Below are positions 59,291 through 64,000 of a stretch of DNA of 64,000 nucleotides, one piece after another. The DNA lies in NCBI GenBank assembly GCA_001414485.1, contig LLEY01000150.1, forward strand, positions 1-64,000, given 5' to 3'. Both the position numbers and the translations under genes were made by a program. The first letter of the stretch is position 1. Each line of letters opens with the position of its first letter. This DNA comes from Calycina herbarum (lineage: Eukaryota > Ascomycota > Leotiomycetes > Helotiales > Pezizellaceae). The notes beneath the pieces were generated by a model. The model worked only from the letters and a program-made list of their open reading frames with translations. It had not been told where the DNA came from and made no database searches.

Positions 59291-61019
59291 ACGTGTTTTA
59301 TAAGCGAGTCGTCTATCTAAGCGAGTTGTCTACTTTCCTAGTTATATACTACCTACTATCTTTAAATTATAATAGCTTAATACTATAACGTTTAATTACC
59401 TTCTTAAGAAGCTAATATTATTTTAGTAACCTAAGAACTTAAAAATAACACGTTATTAACTGAACGAAGTACTATAAAGATTTACTAGGTTTCTTAAAAG
59501 ACTCTCTCTAACTAATATACTAGAAAGCTCTTACGACGCGATTACTAGCCTAATTCGAAAAAGCTTATAAAGCTAGAAAAGGAAGTAATAGTTAGATATA
59601 TATTAGAGTTAGATTTATAAGAGTTTTCGCCTATAAGAGATATAGTATAAGATATAGCTAATAATCTACTAAGAGAGCGCGACGGAAAGTCTATAGATAA
59701 GAACTAGCTAGATAACTTTATTAAATATATACTTAAGCTTAAAACTTAATAAAGTCGTTCTTACGATTGTTAGTAAGCTTTAACTAAGGATCTATAAGTT
59801 ATTAGGCTATAGTTTACGCTTATATAGTCTATTAAAGAGAAATATAGTATTTAAGATAAGAATATTTATAACTTTAATAAAAGTAGCGTTATAATAAGAG
59901 TTATTTCGTCTTAACTAGTTATTATAAGCTTAGAAACGTGTAGAAAGCGAAAGTAAGTTTAGCTAGGTAATCGTAAGTAGGTTATAGTTATTTAGAGAGT
60001 TAATATAATAGAATAGGTAATTCTACTATTTATTATATTTATAAGTAAAGTATTTATTTTTTCCTAGTACTAAGATATATATATACTATACGATTAGGTA
60101 ATTAAGATTAGCGACAATAGCTAGATAAATAATAAGCTTAGAGTTATATAGTTAAAGTATTTTAATAAATATATAAAAGTATAAAGTATAAGAGAATACT
60201 ATTTATTAATTATTAATAGTTATAAAAGCTATAACTTATTTAAATTCTAATAACTTTATAAAGACTTAAATATTATTACCTTTTATATATCTCTATACTT
60301 ATTATACCTACTATAGCTACTTAATATAGTCTACTTCTTACTTTTAAAGCGAGTATATAAAGCTAAGATATTAGGCTTAATATATAATTATATTAATTAT
60401 ATTACTAAAGAAACCTTTCTTTTAGTATTTAAAATAGCTTTTTATAAAGCATTTATAAAAGGTAATATCTACGCGAGTTTTAAAGGTGCTAGGCTAGTCT
60501 TATATAACCTAGAAGCTGTGTTATTAAAGCTTAATTTAAGGCTCTATATACTAATACTAACGATACTAGAAGATACTCTATAGACACCTAAAATACTAAG
60601 TAACGTATATAAAATAATAGCTTAATTAATACTTATTCGAGATTAGATTTAAAGATATTAAGATTTATTACCTAGTTTTATTATTTAGTCTTTTAATTAA
60701 CTCGAAAAAGGCTCTACTAGAGTAATATATAATATAGTATTAATACGTAAGGAAATTACTAATCTTCGTAAGATAACTAAGGCTATAACTAAGTGTAAAA
60801 GTCGTAAGAGGAAGTATATTAAGAGTTAAGAGATATTAATAGTAGGTAAGGTAGCTTATTTAATTACTTCTAAGGAAACTAGTAACTAGAAATAAGATAA
60901 AGAGTCTAGGAAGAGAGTTTACGTAGATAGGTACTATAGCTGTTATAGTAAAACTAGGTATAATTCTTATACTTGTTAAGTAGAAATATTTAATATAGAA
61001 GATAGCGAAAGTTCTAAAT
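59291..61019 (+). mobile_element. Fot1/Pogo family B copy 3, interrupted at 61019
   Basis: It starts ACGTGTTTTATAAGCGAGTC after TA (59289-59290), only 16 bp after the end of copy 4 and in the same direction. The match with copy 2 stops at GTTCTAAAT, where the LTR at 61020 begins. The missing right end should lie beyond the window. Confidence 0.88.
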
Positions 61020-61348
61020 TGTAACAAACCTAATCTACTAGCTCTCTGGTAGTTATCTTTACCTATAGTATACACAGGTGTAGCGGATAATCAGAGAAGT
61101 AAGAGGTGGTTTAATTAAAGATCTAAAGCTATAGAAGAGAAGAGAAGGAAAGAGGAGACTTCTAGAGGTTCTATAATATAGAGATAGCTAAGGAATCGAT
61201 AAGTTATAGGAATGTCGATCTGTTTATAGGAATAGTTTCTAGCCTAGGCAGGAATAGTTCTAGGCTAGGCTAGGAATAGCAGGCTTTGCAGACGCCGGCG
61301 AGCAGCTGTATACGAGTCACGTGCTCGGCGGTGGCTAGGTCTATAACA
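61020..61348 (-). repeat. 3' LTR of gypsy element 5
   Basis: 329 bp with normal composition at the right end (GCAGACGCCGGCGAGCAGC) and internal copies of CTAGGCTAGGAATAG. It is less mutated than the element body. Confidence 0.88.
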
Positions 61349-64000
61349 TTACCCCCCCTTTTAAGTAGAGCTCGTCCGCGAGCTCTGAACCTACTACTTT
61401 ATAAGTAATTTATTCTTATTCTTATAATATTCTAGCTTGTCTATACTATCTTTCTAGCTCTATAACTATTCTACTAAGTACTTAGAAGGCCTTAGAAGAA
61501 AAGGATTTAAAGCGTAAAACTCTTAAAGCTTATATAAGCAGCTTATAAAGTCAGAAGCTAGGTACTAGGCCGGGTCTAGCTCGCTTTATATCTATTGAAC
61601 CTAGTATTATAACTTTCTATAATAGCTTCTAGAGGCTAGTACTTAGTCTATATCCTATTTATTATATCTGTTAACTATAATAGGTATTCCTAGTTCTTAT
61701 AGCTAGCCTAGTAGTAGGTTGTTAAGAGCTTTATAGAGCTTATTTATAGAGATTATAGGCTATATTTTAATTATTAGAGGTAGGTTAACCTAGAAAGCGT
61801 TTCTAACCTTTTCTAGGACTATATATAGACTAGCTATCTACTGGTCGAGCTTATAGCTTAGGCGGTCTATATTCTACGTCTTTGTTAATACGTAGACCTT
61901 ATCGCCTATAGTAAAGTCTACTAGTCGCTAGTGCTTGTTTACTTGCTTACGCTAGCGTTCCTAAGTAGCCTCGATCCTCTTATAAGCGGTTTCCTAGGCG
62001 CTGTATATACGGGTTATATACGTAACTGCTTCGTCTTATAAAAGCTGTTTATAGACGCTTATTAGCTCTTCTAGGCTCTAGCAGACCTAATTAAAGCTTA
62101 TATATAGTATATAACTAAGCTCGATTTATATAGATAGAAGAGTTGTCGAGTTCTAGAGAAGTATAGCTTAAGCATAGTCTATAATTAATATTCGTTTAGA
62201 CTAGTTATTCTAATAGCAGTTTATAAATAGGCGAAGGCGTTAGTTAATCTACTAGTTTATATTCTTAGTTTAACTATTGGTTTATATATATATGTCTGTA
62301 GATAGCTTAATCTTAGTCTTTAGAATCTAGTTAAACTCTTACTAGAACTCTAAGACGAATTATAGACCGCGGTTAGAGATAATAGTATCTAATAATCTAT
62401 AATAGTACTATACACGGTCGAGGTAGATCTATATAGTCTTCTTTACGTCTATAGTCTTTAGGTAAGAGATAGAGACAGATCTCTTACTTAGCTAGTAGAT
62501 AAAGATAATAATTATATCTATTTTAGACTTATTAGAAGAGAATTCCTTAAAATTAACTGATATATATTACTATAAGCGATCTAGGATAGGCAAGGGATTA
62601 AGAAGTCTAGAGAGATAGTCTTATAATATATAAGAGCGACGGCAGGTCTAGTAGTTATAGACGAATCGTTATATATCTAAATAGAGGTATAGCTAGTAGT
62701 AGCGGTCTATAACTAGCTTTAGGGTCTTAGATTATCTAGGGTAAGCTATAGAGACTTAATTATAAACCTCGCTTAGTAAGTGTACTTTGAGATCGTCGTC
62801 CTTAGGCAGGATAAGCTGTTCTTAGTATAGCAGGAGGCTGTTATAGGTTATCTAGCTAGGGCGTTCGTCTATAGCGTACTAGCGAAGAGCGTTAAGGCCT
62901 ATACTCGTACGATTAACTTATAAGATATTGTTAATTAAGTCGTGTAGTCTATTAGCTACTCTAACAGGTGTAATATCTACGAAAGGGTCTAAGTCTAGGT
63001 CTATAATAATCTACGAGTCGAGATTCTTAGGCTATAAGAGGACTTACGTACGAGTAGATATCTTTATTACTATTTAACTATCTACTTCTTAGTCTTAGCA
63101 AGTAAGGGAATCCGCTCGATTCTAGCTACTAGGCTTATAAGTAAGTAAGAAGTTAAATCGAGAGAGAGTTTTAGCCTAGTAGGCTTATTAGCTAGATAAG
63201 GCTTTAGTTGTTATAAAGTACTCGAGAGCTTTATAGTCTAAAACAACCTATACCCGGTGTAGAGACTCTTCGAGCTTAGGTCTCTAGGCTTCTAGAGAAC
63301 GTATAATAGCTAGTATCTCTTTATTATAAATCGGGTAGTTAATCTTAGTAAGTATTATTATCTTAGAAAAGTAAGCTATAGAGTACTACTCTTAACTTAG
63401 CTATAACTAAAGAAGTATACTGCTAAGGACGCTGTTAGAGGAATTAGTCTTAACTATAGACTCGTATTATAGATTAAAGTATATAAGAAGAGGTGTATTA
63501 ATAAACTAGGCCTTTAGCTTAGAGAAGGCGTTCTAATAAGCAGGTGTTTACTAAAACGGCTAGTCTTTATAAGTTAGGGCTGTTAATAGGCGTATAACTC
63601 GTCTATAGTTAAGAATAAACTTCTAGTAAAAGTTATAAAAGCTAAGAAAGGACTAAACACTATAGACTATAATAAGGCGTTCCTAGTTATAGATCGTTTC
63701 TATCTTTTCTAGGTCTACTTTAATTCTATTAGTATTTATATAGAAGCCTAGGTACTTTATATAAGTAACGTTAAACTTAGATTTCTTAATATTAATCTAT
63801 AAGCTAGCTTTACGAAGCTGTAAAAGGACCTTGTAGACGTGTTCTTAATAGTCTAGCTTATTCTTAGAGTAAATAAGAATATTATTAAGGTAGATAGTAT
63901 AAAAGTTGTCTAAATAGTTAAAGAGTATATTGTTTATAAACTATTAATATATTACAAGTCTATTAGTTAGTCTAAAAGATATAACTTTATACTTATAAGC
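61020..64000 (-). mobile_element. Ty3/gypsy element 5, minus strand, runs off the window
   Basis: The 3' LTR at 61020-61348 (TGTAACAAACC to CTATAACA) is followed by a C-run (61351-61358) that is the minus-strand polypurine tract. Going right, the minus strand shows the integrase region, RNase H (LDYKALEYFITTK, about 63240-63195) and the reverse transcriptase box YLNNILIYS (about 63891-63866), where Y-L-D-D has become Y-L-N-N. The 5' end and partner LTR are outside the window. Confidence 0.88.

Noticed and set aside
60860..61075. Minus-strand 71-codon frame
   Set aside because: It spans the junction of Pogo B copy 3 and the LTR of gypsy element 5 and has no conserved motif.

Overview
The window comes from a filamentous ascomycete (Pezizomycotina-type) genome. 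It holds spliceosomal genes with short GT-AG introns, a HET-domain gene, fungal Fot1/Pogo transposons, Ty3/gypsy retroelements with chromodomains, and a massive signature of repeat-induced point mutation (RIP). In the RIP-affected DNA the dinucleotides CA and TG are almost absent. This removes ATG codons and creates TAG/TAA stops, and it explains why about 50 kb carries almost no open reading frames.

Bases 1-8.2 kb are an island of normal base composition with three genes: a membrane-anchored HET-domain protein (+), a membrane-anchored haem-oxygenase-fold diiron (HDO-like) protein (-, convergent with HET), and a glutamine:fructose-6-phosphate amidotransferase (GFAT) paralogue (+, divergent from HDO). 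The GFAT catalytic cysteine codon is created by splicing. Its glutamine-pocket motif is altered.

From 8.7 to 21.2 kb lies a nested transposon block. It contains a small minus-strand LTR element (8756-10485, TSD ACTTT) with a solo LTR inside one of its LTRs (TSD CAGAC); a Tc1/mariner-like relic; a gag-only LTR element split by an 8.1-kb chromodomain gypsy element (11607-19701, TSD GTGCT); and a Pogo transposon inside that element (TSD TA).

From 21.2 to 38 kb the main structure is a large inverted duplication. Arms of about 2.9 kb (23030-25935 and 30690-33825) surround a 4.75-kb spacer. The arms are RIP-mutated and the spacer is not. The spacer holds a small spliced gene remnant, a well-preserved Fot1-like transposon and the promoter-proximal end of another gene. 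The right arm carries a solo LTR (TSD TAGAG) that is missing from the left arm. A LINE (Tad1-like) relic lies to the left and a DUF3435 tyrosine-recombinase relic to the right.

From 38 to 64 kb is a second nested block: a gypsy copy interrupted by two Pogo families, one of which is interrupted by a complete 5.7-kb gypsy element (44567-50254, TSD CTTCT); a head-to-head pair of gypsy 3' halves; two near-tandem Pogo copies, one interrupted by a third Pogo family; and a minus-strand gypsy element running off the window end. Target-site duplications allow most insertions to be ordered in time. Apart from the three genes at the left, little is likely to be expressed.
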